A stretch of 64,000 nucleotides of DNA from Streptomyces fulvoviolaceus (GCF_000718165.1 NZ_JOEY01000028.1:62001-126000); one strand, 5' to 3'; shown: positions 25,567-34,458, counted from the first letter of the stretch. Notes: a model not told the origin generated them from the sequence alone. Program-made: numbers and translations.

Positions 25567-26190
25567 CTACTTGATGCCCACCATCCGCAGGACGAGGTCG
25601 GCGTAGAGCGCGCCGACCTCGTCGGGCGTCATGGGACCGTCGACCGTGAACCAGCGGGCCACGTCGATACAGAGCGAGAGCACCGCGAGGGTGGTGCCCT
25701 TGACGTGCAGGACGTCGAACTCGCCGGACGCCACACCGTCCTCGATGATCCCGCGCACCTCGGCGTCGCACTGCCGGCGCAGCGCGAGGATCTCGGCGCG
25801 GGCGTCCGGACCGAGGGAGTCCAGCTCGTACTGGACCACGCGTGCGGTGGTGCGTCCGCCGGCGTGCCAGCGGACGAAGGAGCTCACCGCGTCCGCGAGC
25901 CGCTCGGTCGCGGTGCCCTCGCGACGGGCCGCCGTCTGCAGGATCTCGAGCGCCTTCTCGTGACCGATCCTGCTGATGCGGTGGAGCAGCTCTTCCTTGG
26001 TCTTGTAGTGGATGTAGAGCGCGGCGGGGCTCATGCCCGCCCGGCCCGCGATGTCGCGGGTCGTCGTGGCGTGGTAGCCGCGCTCGGCGAAGGCCTCCAC
26101 CGCGGCCACGAGCAGCCGTCGCGCCGCGTCGGGCGTGACCTCGCCCCACGCCGACGTCTCGCCGCCGGCCGTCTCCTCCGCCGTACTCAT
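25567..26190 (-). CDS. TetR-family regulator next to MaoC
   Basis: The product is 207 residues with a helix-turn-helix at about residues 42-62 (TTRDIAGRAGMSPAALYIHY). The C-terminal domain (TTLAVLSLCIDVARWFTVDG) is of the type found in regulators of fatty-acid genes. It converges with maoC and has a partial copy of the maoC operator 49 bases upstream of its start, which points to control of both genes; this is inference. ATG 26190 is used. Confidence 0.9.
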   Translation of the reverse strand: MSTAEETAGGETSAWGEVTPDAARRLLVAAVEAFAERGYHATTTRDIAGRAGMSPAALYIHYKTKEELLHRISRIGHEKALEILQTAARREGTATERLADAVSSFVRWHAGGRTTARVVQYELDSLGPDARAEILALRRQCDAEVRGIIEDGVASGEFDVLHVKGTTLAVLSLCIDVARWFTVDGPMTPDEVGALYADLVLRMVGIK

Positions 26191-26238
26191 CGCTCGTTCG
26201 CCCCTCTCGATGGCAAGAGCACCACCATACCGCCGAAG

Positions 26239-26254
26239 GTGAGCGAGCGCTTAG
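26239..26254 (-). promoter_or_regulatory. Partial copy of the CTAAGC palindrome before tetR
   Basis: GTGAGCGAGCGCTTAG keeps the right half-site GCTTAG of the maoC palindrome and part of the left one. It lies 49 bases upstream of the tetR start at 26190, fitting autoregulation. Confidence 0.4.
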
Positions 26255-26281
26255 AGTGCCCGCTCAGAGGGTTCGGAGCGT

Positions 26282-26527
26282 TCAGAGCTTTTCGAACGGG
26301 CGGTACGTCCGGTCCGACGCCTCCTGGCGGTCCCGGATCACCTTGGAGAGGGTGAAGGCCGAGGTGACCAGGTACAGGACGGCGATGGCAAGGAACGCCC
26401 GCACCCAGGCGTCGGCGCTCAGCTTGAAGATGCCGATGGCGGTCGCGGCCATGGCGATGGAGAAGGAGGCGACGGCCTGGCCGTAGAAGGCTGCCGTGTT
26501 CTGCTGCTTGCCCGGTGTCTCACTCAT
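26282..26527 (-). CDS. YiaA/YiaB-family small inner membrane protein
   Basis: This 81-residue protein has two hydrophobic helices (about residues 15-33 and 42-61) with the YiaAB signature FYGQAVASFSIAMAATAIGI and a short connecting turn. The family is widespread and uncharacterised. ATG 26527 gives MSETPGKQQ; no strong binding site is visible. It sits between tetR and the acyl-CoA dehydrogenase gene on the same strand, 61 bases after the latter's stop, and may be transcribed with it. Confidence 0.8.
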   Translation of the reverse strand: MSETPGKQQNTAAFYGQAVASFSIAMAATAIGIFKLSADAWVRAFLAIAVLYLVTSAFTLSKVIRDRQEASDRTYRPFEKL

Positions 26528-26588
26528 GGGGACAAGCTTCGGCGGACGTGGGCCGCGCCACATCCGCCAAGGTACTCAGCTCCGGTAC

Positions 26589-27740
26589 TCAGAAGGCCGA
26601 AACGCCCGTCAGCGCACGCCCGATGACCAGCTTCTGGATCTGACTGGTGCCCTCGTAGAGGGTCATCACGCGGGCGTCGCGCAGCAGCTTGCCCGCCGGA
26701 TACTCGTCGATGTAGCCGTAGCCGCCGTAGACCTGGAGGGCGTTGTTCGCGGCGCGGACGGCGGCCTCCGAGGCGAAGAGCTTGGCCTTGGAGGACTCGG
26801 TGGTGAAGGGCAGGCCGCGGTCGATCAGGTCGGCCACCCGCCAGGTGAGGAGGCGGGCCGCGTCCACGTCGACGGCTATGTCGCTGATCAGCTCCTGGAC
26901 CAGTTGATGGTGGGCGATCGTCTTTCCGAACTGCTCGCGCTCGCCGGCGTACCTCACCGCCGCGTCGAGGGCCGCCTGGGCTATGCCGACGCAGCCCGCC
27001 GCGACCGACATCCGGCCCTTGGCCAGGGCCGACATCGCCACCGAGAAGCCCTTGCCCTCGGGGGCCAGCATCGCGGAGGCGGGGACGCGTACGTCCTCGA
27101 GGGCCAGCTCGGCCGTGGCCTGGCCGCGCAGGCCGAGCTTGCCGTGGATGGTGCGGCGGGTCAGGCCGGGGGTGTCGGTCGGGACGAGGAAGGCAGAGAC
27201 ACCCTTGTGGCCGGGGGCGTCCGTGGAACGGGCGAAGAGGAGCACCACGTCGGCCCAAGTGCCGTTGGTGATGAACATCTTGGTGCCGTTGATGACGTAG
27301 TCGTCGCCGTCGCGTACGGCGCGGGTGGCGAGGTTGCCCGCGTCGGAGCCGGTGCCGGGTTCCGTGAGGCCGAAGCAGCCGACCTGCTCGCCGGAGGTGA
27401 GGCCGGGCAGCCACTGCCGCTTCTGGTCCTCGCTCCCCCAGGCCGCGATCGTCTTGGCGACCAGGCCGAGGGAGACCGACACGATGCCGCGGACCGACGA
27501 GTCGCCGCGGCCCAGTTCCTCCGTCACCAGGCAGTACGCGAGGTGGTCGCCGCCCGAGCCGCCGTACTCCTCGTCGATCGTCAGGCCCAGGAAGCCGACC
27601 TCGCCGAGCTTCTTGACGATCGACCGGTCGACCTCCTCGGCGCGGTCCCAGACGACGACGTGCGGCGCGATCTCGCGGTCCACGAAGTCCCGGGCCAGCT
27701 GCCGGACGGCGGTCTGCTCCTCGCTGAGCTCCAGGTTCAT
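26589..27740 (-). CDS. Acyl-CoA dehydrogenase
   Basis: The 383-residue enzyme has the standard medium/short-chain ACAD length. Visible landmarks are CFGLTEPGTGSDAGNLATRA, INGTKMFITNGTWADVVLLF, the RREQFGKT-like EREQFGKTIAHHQLVQE, and the C-terminal QVYGGYGYIDEYPAGKLLRD and LYEGTSQIQKLVIGR. The YEGT motif places the catalytic Glu in the usual position. It oxidises acyl-CoA to enoyl-CoA using FAD. ATG 27740 is divergent from a tetR gene with one palindrome between them, the usual arrangement for control by that TetR. Confidence 0.94.
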   Translation of the reverse strand: MNLELSEEQTAVRQLARDFVDREIAPHVVVWDRAEEVDRSIVKKLGEVGFLGLTIDEEYGGSGGDHLAYCLVTEELGRGDSSVRGIVSVSLGLVAKTIAAWGSEDQKRQWLPGLTSGEQVGCFGLTEPGTGSDAGNLATRAVRDGDDYVINGTKMFITNGTWADVVLLFARSTDAPGHKGVSAFLVPTDTPGLTRRTIHGKLGLRGQATAELALEDVRVPASAMLAPEGKGFSVAMSALAKGRMSVAAGCVGIAQAALDAAVRYAGEREQFGKTIAHHQLVQELISDIAVDVDAARLLTWRVADLIDRGLPFTTESSKAKLFASEAAVRAANNALQVYGGYGYIDEYPAGKLLRDARVMTLYEGTSQIQKLVIGRALTGVSAF

Positions 27741-27799
27741 GCCGAGTCACCCCACAGAGGACGGATCTTGAAAGCCGTACATTCAAAAAGCTCGCATTT

Positions 27800-27818
27800 A
27801 AATTAGCACTGCTAGTTT
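27800..27818. promoter_or_regulatory. Operator between acyl-CoA dehydrogenase and tetR
   Basis: AAATTAGC-ACT-GCTAGTTT: 8-bp arms with one mismatch and a 3-base spacer, centred in the divergent promoter. A second copy with the same spacing lies before the aldehyde dehydrogenase gene (34324). Binding by the TetR at 27845 is inferred. Confidence 0.65.
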
Positions 27819-27844
27819 CCAGTCGCAGCCCTACTATGTGCGCC

Positions 27845-28486
27845 ATGGCCCGACCGCGCAAGCCCCTCCTCAGCACCGACCGGATCGTCGAGACGGCACG
27901 GGCACTCGTGGACGCGGAAGGCCTCGCGGCCGTCTCCACCCGGCGGCTCGCCGCGGAGCTGGGGGTCAGCGGGCCCTCGCTCTACAACCACTTCCGCACG
28001 AAGGACGAGATCCTCGAGGCGGTCGCCGACTCGGTGAGCGCACAGGTCGACCTGTCGATGTTCGAGGACGGACGGGACTGGCGGACCGCGCTGCACGACT
28101 GGGCCGTCTCCTACCGGTCCGCCCTGCGCGACCACCCGAACATCGTCCCGGTCCTCGCGCAGGGGCCGGGGCGTCGGCCCGCCGGGCTGCGGCTCGCCGA
28201 CGCCGTCTACGGCGCGATGGTCGACGCGGGCTGGCCGCCGGCGCAGGCCACGTCCATCGGCGCACTGATGCGGTACTTCATCATGGGCTCCGCGCTCGGG
28301 TCGTTCGCCGGGGGTTTCGTCGACGATCAGAGCGCGTACGACCCCGCCGACTACCCCCACCTCGGACAGGCCCACCTCCTCGCCGAGCAGCAGGAGAAGA
28401 TCGACGAGCGGGCCTTCGAGACGGGGCTCATGGCGCTCCTCGACGGGCTGGTGCAGCAGTACGAGCAGGTCCGGCGTACCGCATAG
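27845..28486 (+). CDS. TetR-family regulator divergent from acyl-CoA dehydrogenase
   Basis: The 213-residue protein has a helix-turn-helix STRRLAAELGVSGPSLYNHF at about residues 33-52 and a C-terminal ligand domain (TetR_C type). ATG 27845 (MARPRKP) is chosen on protein homology; there is no ribosome binding site and the operator ends only 26 bases before it, so translation may be leaderless. It is divergent from the fadE-like gene and likely represses both. The repeated palindrome before the aldehyde dehydrogenase suggests a wider target set. Confidence 0.88.
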   Translation: MARPRKPLLSTDRIVETARALVDAEGLAAVSTRRLAAELGVSGPSLYNHFRTKDEILEAVADSVSAQVDLSMFEDGRDWRTALHDWAVSYRSALRDHPNIVPVLAQGPGRRPAGLRLADAVYGAMVDAGWPPAQATSIGALMRYFIMGSALGSFAGGFVDDQSAYDPADYPHLGQAHLLAEQQEKIDERAFETGLMALLDGLVQQYEQVRRTA

Positions 28487-28527
28487 TTCGGCGGGCGCCG
28501 AAGTGTCCGTGCTCCATGCTGGGGTGC

Positions 28528-29238
28528 ATGACCACGAGGGATCCCCAGGCACCCCAGCTGGCCCGGCTTGCCGCGCTCATCGCCGACGAGACGCGAGCCT
28601 CGTGCCTGCTGGCGCTGCTCGACGGGCGGGCGTGGACCGCGAGTGAGCTGGCCCGGCACGCGGGCGTCGCGGCGTCGACGCTGAGCGAACACCTGGGCAA
28701 GCTCGTCGCGGGCGGGCTGCTCACGGAGGAACGACAGGGGCGGCACCGGTATGTGCGGCTGGCCGGGGCGCGGGTGGCCCAGCTGGTGGAGGACCTGGCC
28801 GCACAGGTCGACCCGGGGGCGGTCGTACGGCCGCGGAGTCTGCGGGAGTCGAGTGCGGGGTCGGCGATGGCGCGGGGGCGCACTTGCTACGACCACTTGG
28901 CCGGGCGGCTCGGCATCGCGGTGACAGATGCGCTGACGGCACGTCAGTTGCTGCGCCAGGACACCGGGTTCGCGCTCACGGACGCGGGGGTCGGGTGGTT
29001 CGGCTCCGTGGGCATCTCCCTCGACCGCAAGGGGCGTCGGCCACTCGCCCGAGCCTGCCTCGACTGGACCGAGCGCCGTCCTCATCTCGCGGGGGTCGCG
29101 GGGGCGGCCCTGTGCCGACATGCCCTGGACACGGGGTGGTGCGTACGCATCGGCTCCGAGCGGGCGGTGAAGGTGACGGCGGCGGGCGAGCGTGCGCTGA
29201 CCGAGCTGCTGGGAATCGAGGTGGCGGCGCTGCGGTAG
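28528..29238 (+). CDS. ArsR-type winged-helix regulator
   Basis: The 236-residue protein opens with a winged helix: ARLAALIADETRASCLLALL, then TASELARHAGVAASTLSEHL and a wing TEERQGRHRYVRLAG. The long C-terminal part (about 130 residues) has no metal-site cysteine pairs typical of small ArsR sensors and may bind another ligand. It follows the TetR gene by 41 bases and precedes a DMT transporter gene on the same strand, which may be its target. ATG 28528 is chosen; an ATG at 28516 is possible. Confidence 0.85.
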   Translation: MTTRDPQAPQLARLAALIADETRASCLLALLDGRAWTASELARHAGVAASTLSEHLGKLVAGGLLTEERQGRHRYVRLAGARVAQLVEDLAAQVDPGAVVRPRSLRESSAGSAMARGRTCYDHLAGRLGIAVTDALTARQLLRQDTGFALTDAGVGWFGSVGISLDRKGRRPLARACLDWTERRPHLAGVAGAALCRHALDTGWCVRIGSERAVKVTAAGERALTELLGIEVAALR

Positions 29239-29253
29239 TTGTTCGCCTGCGGG

Positions 29254-29292
29254 TGCGTCGTGGCTGATCGCGCGGTTCCCCGCGCCCCTGGG
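29254..29292 (-). repeat. Dispersed Streptomyces intergenic repeat, type A, inverted copy
   Basis: The reverse strand reads CCCAGGGGCGCGGGGAACCG followed by CGCGATCAGCCACGACGCA, the same unit as at 24364. It lies in the gap between the ArsR-type gene and the transporter gene. Confidence 0.75.
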
Positions 29293-29416
29293 AAGTTGCG
29301 GTGCACACAGCCCCGCCAGGCACCGAAGTTCCAGCGCCGATGAGCCCTCTGCTCATCCGTCTTGACGTCCGAAATCCGCGAGCCCTCTCCCCCACTCCCC
29401 TTCTAACCTCAGGAGC

Positions 29417-30358
29417 ATGATGCACCTCTCCCGTCGTACGGAGCTGCTCGCCGCCGGCGCCGCCACCGTCACCGTCGTGCTGTGGGCCTCCGCCTTCGTC
29501 TCCATCCGCAGTGCGGGGTCCTCCTACTCGCCGGGAGCGCTCGCGCTCGGGCGGCTGCTCTCCGGTGTGCTGGCGCTGGTGGCGATCTGTCTCGTACGGC
29601 GGGAGGGCCTGCCACTGCGGTCCGCCTGGCGCGGGATCGCGATATCCGGCGTGCTGTGGTTCGGCTTCTACATGGTGGTCCTGAACTGGGGCGAGCAGCA
29701 GGTGGACGCCGGCACGGCGGCCCTCGTCGTGAACATCGGGCCCCTCCTCATCGCGCTGCTGGGCGCACGGCTCCTCGGTGACGCGATGCCGCCGCGGCTG
29801 CTGGCGGGGATGGCGGTGTCGTTCGCGGGCGCGGTGACCGTGGGGCTGTCGATGTCGGGCGAGGGCGGCGCCTCGGTGCTCGGGGTCGTGCTGTGTCTGC
29901 TGGCGGCGGTCGCGTACGCCGGTGGGGTCGTCGCGCAGAAGCCGGCGCTGGGCTCGGCGAGCGCGCTGCAGGTGACGACGTACGGGTGTCTGGTCGGGGC
30001 GGTGTGCTGTCTGCCGTTCGCCGGTCAGTTGGTGTCGGAGGCGGCCGACGCGCCGGTCTCGGCGACGCTCAACATGGTCTATCTGGGCGTGTTCCCGACC
30101 GCGCTGGCCTTCACGACATGGGCGTACGCCCTGGCCCGTACGACGGCCAGCCGCATGGGTGCGACGACGTACGCGGTGCCCGCCCTGGTCGTCCTGATGT
30201 CCTGGCTGGCGCTCGGCGAGGTGCCGGGGCTGTTCACGCTGGCGGGCGGTGCGCTGTGCCTGGCGGGAGTCGCCGTGTCGCGCTCGCGCACCCTGCAGGC
30301 CGCGGCTCCGGTGGCCGTCCCGGAGGCGCAGCCCGAACGGGCCTCTGATTCAGCGTGA
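29417..30358 (+). CDS. EamA/DMT-family transporter
   Basis: The 313-residue protein has ten predicted membrane spans in two EamA repeats; LWASAFVSIRSAGSSYSPGA and NWGEQQVDAGTAALVVNIGP are characteristic of the first, and FPTALAFTTWAYALARTTAS of the second. The family exports amino acids, purines or drugs; no substrate can be assigned. AGGAG lies before ATG 29417 (ATG 29420 also possible). The upstream ArsR-type gene could control it. Its 3' end overlaps that of the convergent MHS transporter gene by nine bases. Confidence 0.9.
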   Translation: MMHLSRRTELLAAGAATVTVVLWASAFVSIRSAGSSYSPGALALGRLLSGVLALVAICLVRREGLPLRSAWRGIAISGVLWFGFYMVVLNWGEQQVDAGTAALVVNIGPLLIALLGARLLGDAMPPRLLAGMAVSFAGAVTVGLSMSGEGGASVLGVVLCLLAAVAYAGGVVAQKPALGSASALQVTTYGCLVGAVCCLPFAGQLVSEAADAPVSATLNMVYLGVFPTALAFTTWAYALARTTASRMGATTYAVPALVVLMSWLALGEVPGLFTLAGGALCLAGVAVSRSRTLQAAAPVAVPEAQPERASDSA

Positions 30359-31672
30359 ACGCGCCTTGGTGGCAAGGACCTTGATGGAGAGCAGCGCGAT
30401 CACCGAGAGCACGATGATGTAGCCGGAGACCGCCATCGACGTGCCCGTCGCCTCCAGGAGCAGCACCATCAGGAAGGGCGCGAGCCCGCCGCCGAACACG
30501 GCCGCGATCTGGTAGCCGAGGGAGGCACCGGTGTAGCGCATCTCGGGCGTGAACAGCTCGGCGAACAGGGCGGCTTGGGGGCCGTACATGATGCTGAGGA
30601 AACAGCTGGCGACGAACGTGCCGACCGCCAGCCACAGCAGCGAGCCGGTGTCGATCAGCAGGAACAGCGGTATGGCCCACAGCGCGATGCCGACAGCGCC
30701 CAGCGTGTAGATCTTGATACGGCCGACCCGGTCGGAGAGCGCGGCGGCGGCCGGGATCAGCACGAGCTGGGTGAGGCTGACACAGAGCGAGACGGTGAGC
30801 ACCGCGCTGCGCTTCATGTCGAGTTCGCGGGTCGTGTAGTCGAGGACACCGGTGATGAGGATGTAGAAGGTCGCGGTGTTCACGGCGAAGGAACCGCCGG
30901 CGAGAAGCACCGTGCCGAGGTGGTCGCGCAGGATCGTGCGCAGCGGGGAGCTCTGTTCCGCCTTCTCCTTCTCGGTCAACTGCCGCTCGGCCTCCCGGAA
31001 TTCCGGGGTCTCCTCGACCTTCGTGTGGATGTACCAGGCCAGCACGAGCACGAACAGGCCGATGAGGAACGGCACTCGCCAGCCCCACGCCGCGAACTCG
31101 CTGTCCGTGGTGAAGGCTCCGGCCAGCAGGAAGACGGTGTTCGCGGTCACCACGCCGATGGGGACGCCGAGTTGGACGACACTGCCGTAGACACCGCGCT
31201 TGCCCTCGGGGGCGTACTCGGTGGCCAGCAGCATCGCGCCGCCCCACTGGGCGCCGACCGCGATGCCCTGGACGACGCGGAGGGCGACCAGCAGGATCGG
31301 GGCGGCGACGCCGATGGTGTCGTACGTCGGCAGCAGGCCGATGCCGGTGGTGGCCAGGCCCATGAGCGTGAGCGCGAGGACCAGCATCGGCTTGCGGCCG
31401 CGCTTGTCGCCGAGGTGACCGGCGACGATGCCGCCGATCGGGCGGGCCAGGAAGCCCACGGCGAAGGTCGCGAAGGCGGCGAGGACACCGGCGGTGGAGC
31501 TGCCCGCCGGGAAGTACAGGTCGCCGAGGACCAGGGCGGCGGCTATGCCGAAGACGAAGTAGTCGTACCACTCGACGGCGGAGGCGAGGGCTGCGGCGGT
31601 GGCCACGCGGCGACGGTTGGCGGTGGGGAGAGCCGTGCTGGGGAGAGGGTGAGCGGTGGGGGCTGTGTCCAT
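30350..31672 (-). CDS. MHS-family (metabolite:H+ symporter) MFS transporter
   Basis: The product is 440 residues with twelve predicted membrane spans. The N-terminus SAVEWYDYFVFGIAAALVLG and the loop GHLGDKRGRKPMLVLALTLM are the MHS subfamily signatures, the branch that includes citrate, proline/betaine and shikimate carriers. ATG 31672 is used. It has its own promoter region holding palindrome C (31715), 43 bases upstream. Together with the alcohol and aldehyde dehydrogenases upstream it may import the carboxylate or alcohol that they oxidise; the substrate is unknown. Confidence 0.92.
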   Translation of the reverse strand: MDTAPTAHPLPSTALPTANRRRVATAAALASAVEWYDYFVFGIAAALVLGDLYFPAGSSTAGVLAAFATFAVGFLARPIGGIVAGHLGDKRGRKPMLVLALTLMGLATTGIGLLPTYDTIGVAAPILLVALRVVQGIAVGAQWGGAMLLATEYAPEGKRGVYGSVVQLGVPIGVVTANTVFLLAGAFTTDSEFAAWGWRVPFLIGLFVLVLAWYIHTKVEETPEFREAERQLTEKEKAEQSSPLRTILRDHLGTVLLAGGSFAVNTATFYILITGVLDYTTRELDMKRSAVLTVSLCVSLTQLVLIPAAAALSDRVGRIKIYTLGAVGIALWAIPLFLLIDTGSLLWLAVGTFVASCFLSIMYGPQAALFAELFTPEMRYTGASLGYQIAAVFGGGLAPFLMVLLLEATGTSMAVSGYIIVLSVIALLSIKVLATKARSR

Positions 31673-31714
31673 GCGTGCACACTCCGGTGGGTGCGGTGGG
31701 GACGTTCCCGGGAA

Positions 31715-31734
31715 CATACTGACCGGACGGTATG
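31715..31734 (-). promoter_or_regulatory. Palindromic TetR-type operator, site C
   Basis: CATACTGACCGGACGGTATG, eight of ten positions symmetric, 43 bases before the MHS transporter start. It is the third copy of the consensus found at 3375, 16766 and 42714. Confidence 0.65.
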
Positions 31735-31797
31735 GGGTCAACGGTTCTGCGGGAAGGTTGCCCGGAGCATCCGAAGGCTCCGGGCGCCCCACACGAC

Positions 31798-32880
31798 TCA
31801 GAACACCACGAGCGCCCGTCCGCCCTTGCCGGCCAGCATGTTCTCGAACGCCGCCGGAATCCCGTCCAGCGCGATCCGTTCCGTCACCAGCGCTCCCAGG
31901 TCCAGGCGGCCCGCGCGGACGTGTTCGGCGAGCACCGGCAGGTCCTCCGCCGGGTTCGAGTTGCCGTACACACAGCCCGCGAGAGTCCTGCCCCAGTGGA
32001 AGATCTCCAGGGCGTTGAAGGTGACCTGCTGGTCCTTGCCGCCGATGCCGACGACCGTGGTGCGGCCGCCACGGCGGGTGGAGTCCCAGGCGGTGCGGAT
32101 CGTCGTCGCGCGGCCCACGCACTCGACGGCGACATCGACGCCCTGCTTGCCGGTGAGGGCGCGGATCTCGCGGGCCGTGTTCTCGGAGGCGACCAGGTAG
32201 TCGGTGGCTCCGGCCGCGCGCGCCAACTCCTCCTTCTCCGGGGAGACATCGACCGCGACGATCTTCGATGCGCCCGCGATACGGGCCGCCTGGAGCGCGG
32301 CGAGGCCCACTCCCCCGACGCCGTACACCGCGACCGTCTCGCCCGCCCGGACCCGCGCCGAGTGGTGGACGGCGCCGTAGCCGGTGAGAACCGCGCAGCC
32401 GAGGAGGGCCGCGTCGGTGAGCGGGATGCCCCCGGGGAGGGGCAGGACGCAGGACGCCGGCACGACCGTCTCCTCGGCGAACGCGGCGACGTTCAGGCCG
32501 GGGTGGAGGTCGGAGCCGTCGGACGTACGGTGCGCGTACACGTCGGCGGCGCCGTTGAGGGCGTTGGCGCACAGCCACACCTCACCGAGCGAGCAGGCGT
32601 GGCAACTGCCGCAGGAAGGAGCCCAGTTGAGGACGACCTCGGCACCCGGCGCGACACCCGTGACCCCTTCGCCGACGGCGACCACGGTGCCCGCGCCCTC
32701 ATGACCGAGGACGGCGGGCACCGGGACCCGCATGGTGCCGTTGGACAGGGACAGGTCGGAGTGGCAGACCCCGGCGGCGGCGAGCCGGACGCGGACCTGG
32801 CCCGGGCCGGGGTCCGGGAGGTCGATGTCGGTGACCTCCAGCGGAGCGCCTACGGCGGGAAGGACTGCTGCGCGAACCAC
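31798..32880 (-). CDS. Zinc-dependent alcohol dehydrogenase
   Basis: The 360-residue medium-chain dehydrogenase has the catalytic-zinc motif GVCHSDL near residue 38, GHEGAGTVVAVGEGV with the second ligand, a structural-zinc cysteine cluster CGSCHACSLGEVWLC, and the NAD-binding VYGVGGVGLAALQ. It belongs to the class III-like/mycothiol-type branch by its CxxC spacing. It oxidises a primary alcohol to the aldehyde, which the aldehyde dehydrogenase encoded 11 bases upstream can take to the acid. GTG 32880 has AGGAG 7 bases upstream. Confidence 0.92.
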   Translation of the reverse strand: MVRAAVLPAVGAPLEVTDIDLPDPGPGQVRVRLAAAGVCHSDLSLSNGTMRVPVPAVLGHEGAGTVVAVGEGVTGVAPGAEVVLNWAPSCGSCHACSLGEVWLCANALNGAADVYAHRTSDGSDLHPGLNVAAFAEETVVPASCVLPLPGGIPLTDAALLGCAVLTGYGAVHHSARVRAGETVAVYGVGGVGLAALQAARIAGASKIVAVDVSPEKEELARAAGATDYLVASENTAREIRALTGKQGVDVAVECVGRATTIRTAWDSTRRGGRTTVVGIGGKDQQVTFNALEIFHWGRTLAGCVYGNSNPAEDLPVLAEHVRAGRLDLGALVTERIALDGIPAAFENMLAGKGGRALVVF

Positions 32881-32891
32881 GTGAAGGCTCC

Positions 32892-34280
32892 TCAGAACTG
32901 CAGGGACTTGGTCTGGAGGTACTCGGCGAGGCCGTGCGAGCCGAGCTCCCGGCCCACGCCCGACTGCTTGTAACCGCCGAAGGGCGCAAGGGGGTTGAAG
33001 CGGCCGCCGTTGATGTCGACCTGGCCGGTCTCCAGGCGCCGGGCGAAGGCCACCGCCTCCGCCTCGTCGCCGGCCCAGACGGCGCCCGCGAGGCCGTAGA
33101 CCGTGCCGTTGGCGATGCGCAGGGCGTCCTCCTCGTCCTCGTAGCGGAGGATGGAGAGGACCGGGCCGAAGATCTCCTCCTGGGCGATGGTCATGTCGGG
33201 GGTCACATCGGCGAATACCGTCGGCGACACGAAGTAGCCCTGTTCGCACGGCGATTCAGGGCCTCCCGCGACCAGCCGCGCTCCCTCCGCCACGCCCTTC
33301 TCGATGTAACTCCGGACCCGCGCCTGCTGCTTGGCGTTGACGACGGGGCCGATGCGGTCGCCGTACTTGGCGGCGGCGGTCGCGGCGAGCTCGACCGCCT
33401 CGTCGTACTGCTCCCGATGGACCAGCATGCGTGTCCAGGCGCTGCACGTCTGGCCGGAGTTGGACATCACGTTGGCGACGCCGACGTTGACGGCCTTGGC
33501 CAGGTCGGCGCTCGGCAGGATGACGTTGGCGGACTTGCCGCCGAGTTCCAGGGCGACCTTCTTGACGGCCGCGCCCGCCGTCGCGCCGATCTGCCTGCCG
33601 ACGGCCGTGGAGCCGGTGAAGGAGACCAGGTCGACGTCCGGGTGCCCGGCGAGGGCCTGTCCGGCGACCGGGCCGAGGCCGGTCACGAGGTTGAAGACAC
33701 CGGCCGGAACGCCGGCTTCGTGCACCGCCTCGGCGAAGAGCTGGGCGACCAGCGGGGTGTCCTCGGCGGGCTTCAGGACGACCGTGCAGCCCGCCGCGAG
33801 GGCGGGGGCGACCTTCGCCACGATCTGATGGAGCGGGTAGTTCCACGGCGTGATGGCCGCGACCACGCCGATGGGCTCGTGGTAGACGGTGGAGTTGCCG
33901 GCCTTCTCCTCGAAGGCGTACGTCGCCGCCAGTTCGGCGTAGGAGCCGGCGACCGCGACGGGGACGGCGGCGTGGACGTTCTGCGAGAACTTCAGGGGCG
34001 AGCCGAGCTCGGCGGTGACCGTCTCGGCGACCTCCTCCGCGCGGGTCACGAGGACGTCCCGGAGGGCGGTCAGGCGGGCGGCCCGGTCGGCGGGGGCGGT
34101 CGCGGCCCAGGCCGGGAGGGCGGCGCGGGCGGCCCGTACGGCGATGTCCACGTCCTCGGCGGTGCCGGCCGGGACCCGGCCGATGACCTGCTCGTCGGCC
34201 GGGTTCACGACCTCGATCACGTCCGGGCCGGTGGCGGGGCGCCACCCGCCGTCGATGTACATGCCGTCGTGCGCCTTCAT
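32892..34280 (-). CDS. NAD(P)-dependent aldehyde dehydrogenase
   Basis: The 462-residue protein has ITPWNYPLHQI, the Rossmann GSTAVGR, the general-base LELGGKSANVIL and the catalytic cysteine in NSGQTCSAWTRML. It ends with FGGYKQSGVGRELGSHGL, as in class 1/2 enzymes. It oxidises an aldehyde to a carboxylate. It is the first gene of a two-gene operon with the alcohol dehydrogenase. A palindrome like that of the fadE/tetR promoter lies 44 bases before its ATG, which links it to the TetR at 27845 by inference. Confidence 0.94.
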   Translation of the reverse strand: MKAHDGMYIDGGWRPATGPDVIEVVNPADEQVIGRVPAGTAEDVDIAVRAARAALPAWAATAPADRAARLTALRDVLVTRAEEVAETVTAELGSPLKFSQNVHAAVPVAVAGSYAELAATYAFEEKAGNSTVYHEPIGVVAAITPWNYPLHQIVAKVAPALAAGCTVVLKPAEDTPLVAQLFAEAVHEAGVPAGVFNLVTGLGPVAGQALAGHPDVDLVSFTGSTAVGRQIGATAGAAVKKVALELGGKSANVILPSADLAKAVNVGVANVMSNSGQTCSAWTRMLVHREQYDEAVELAATAAAKYGDRIGPVVNAKQQARVRSYIEKGVAEGARLVAGGPESPCEQGYFVSPTVFADVTPDMTIAQEEIFGPVLSILRYEDEEDALRIANGTVYGLAGAVWAGDEAEAVAFARRLETGQVDINGGRFNPLAPFGGYKQSGVGRELGSHGLAEYLQTKSLQF

Positions 34281-34323
34281 CGTGCTGCCTCCCGGGGGTG
34301 GGCCGTGTCGTCGTCCGACCCTT

Positions 34324-34342
34324 AAACTAGCGGCGATAGTTT
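34324..34342 (-). promoter_or_regulatory. Operator before aldehyde dehydrogenase, matching the fadE/tetR site
   Basis: AAACTAGC-GGC-GATAGTTT: the same 8-3-8 layout as at 27800, with one mismatch between arms. It lies 44 bases before the start codon. The 34281-34554 gap otherwise holds only the type B repeat. Confidence 0.6.
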
Positions 34343-34458
34343 TTTAACGCCAGGCGTCCCAGGACATCAGAAGTCGACGCGGGTCCGATCGTCCACCCTG
34401 CCCACGGATCCCTGACCGAAAGCCATCTCGTACGCCCGGTGGATCTCCTCGGTCTTCC

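Noticed and set aside
28487..28502. Palindrome TTCGGCGGGCGCCGAA just after the tetR stop
   Set aside because: The loop would be only two bases, and the gene that follows is close on the same strand; chance GC palindrome is as likely as a terminator or operator.
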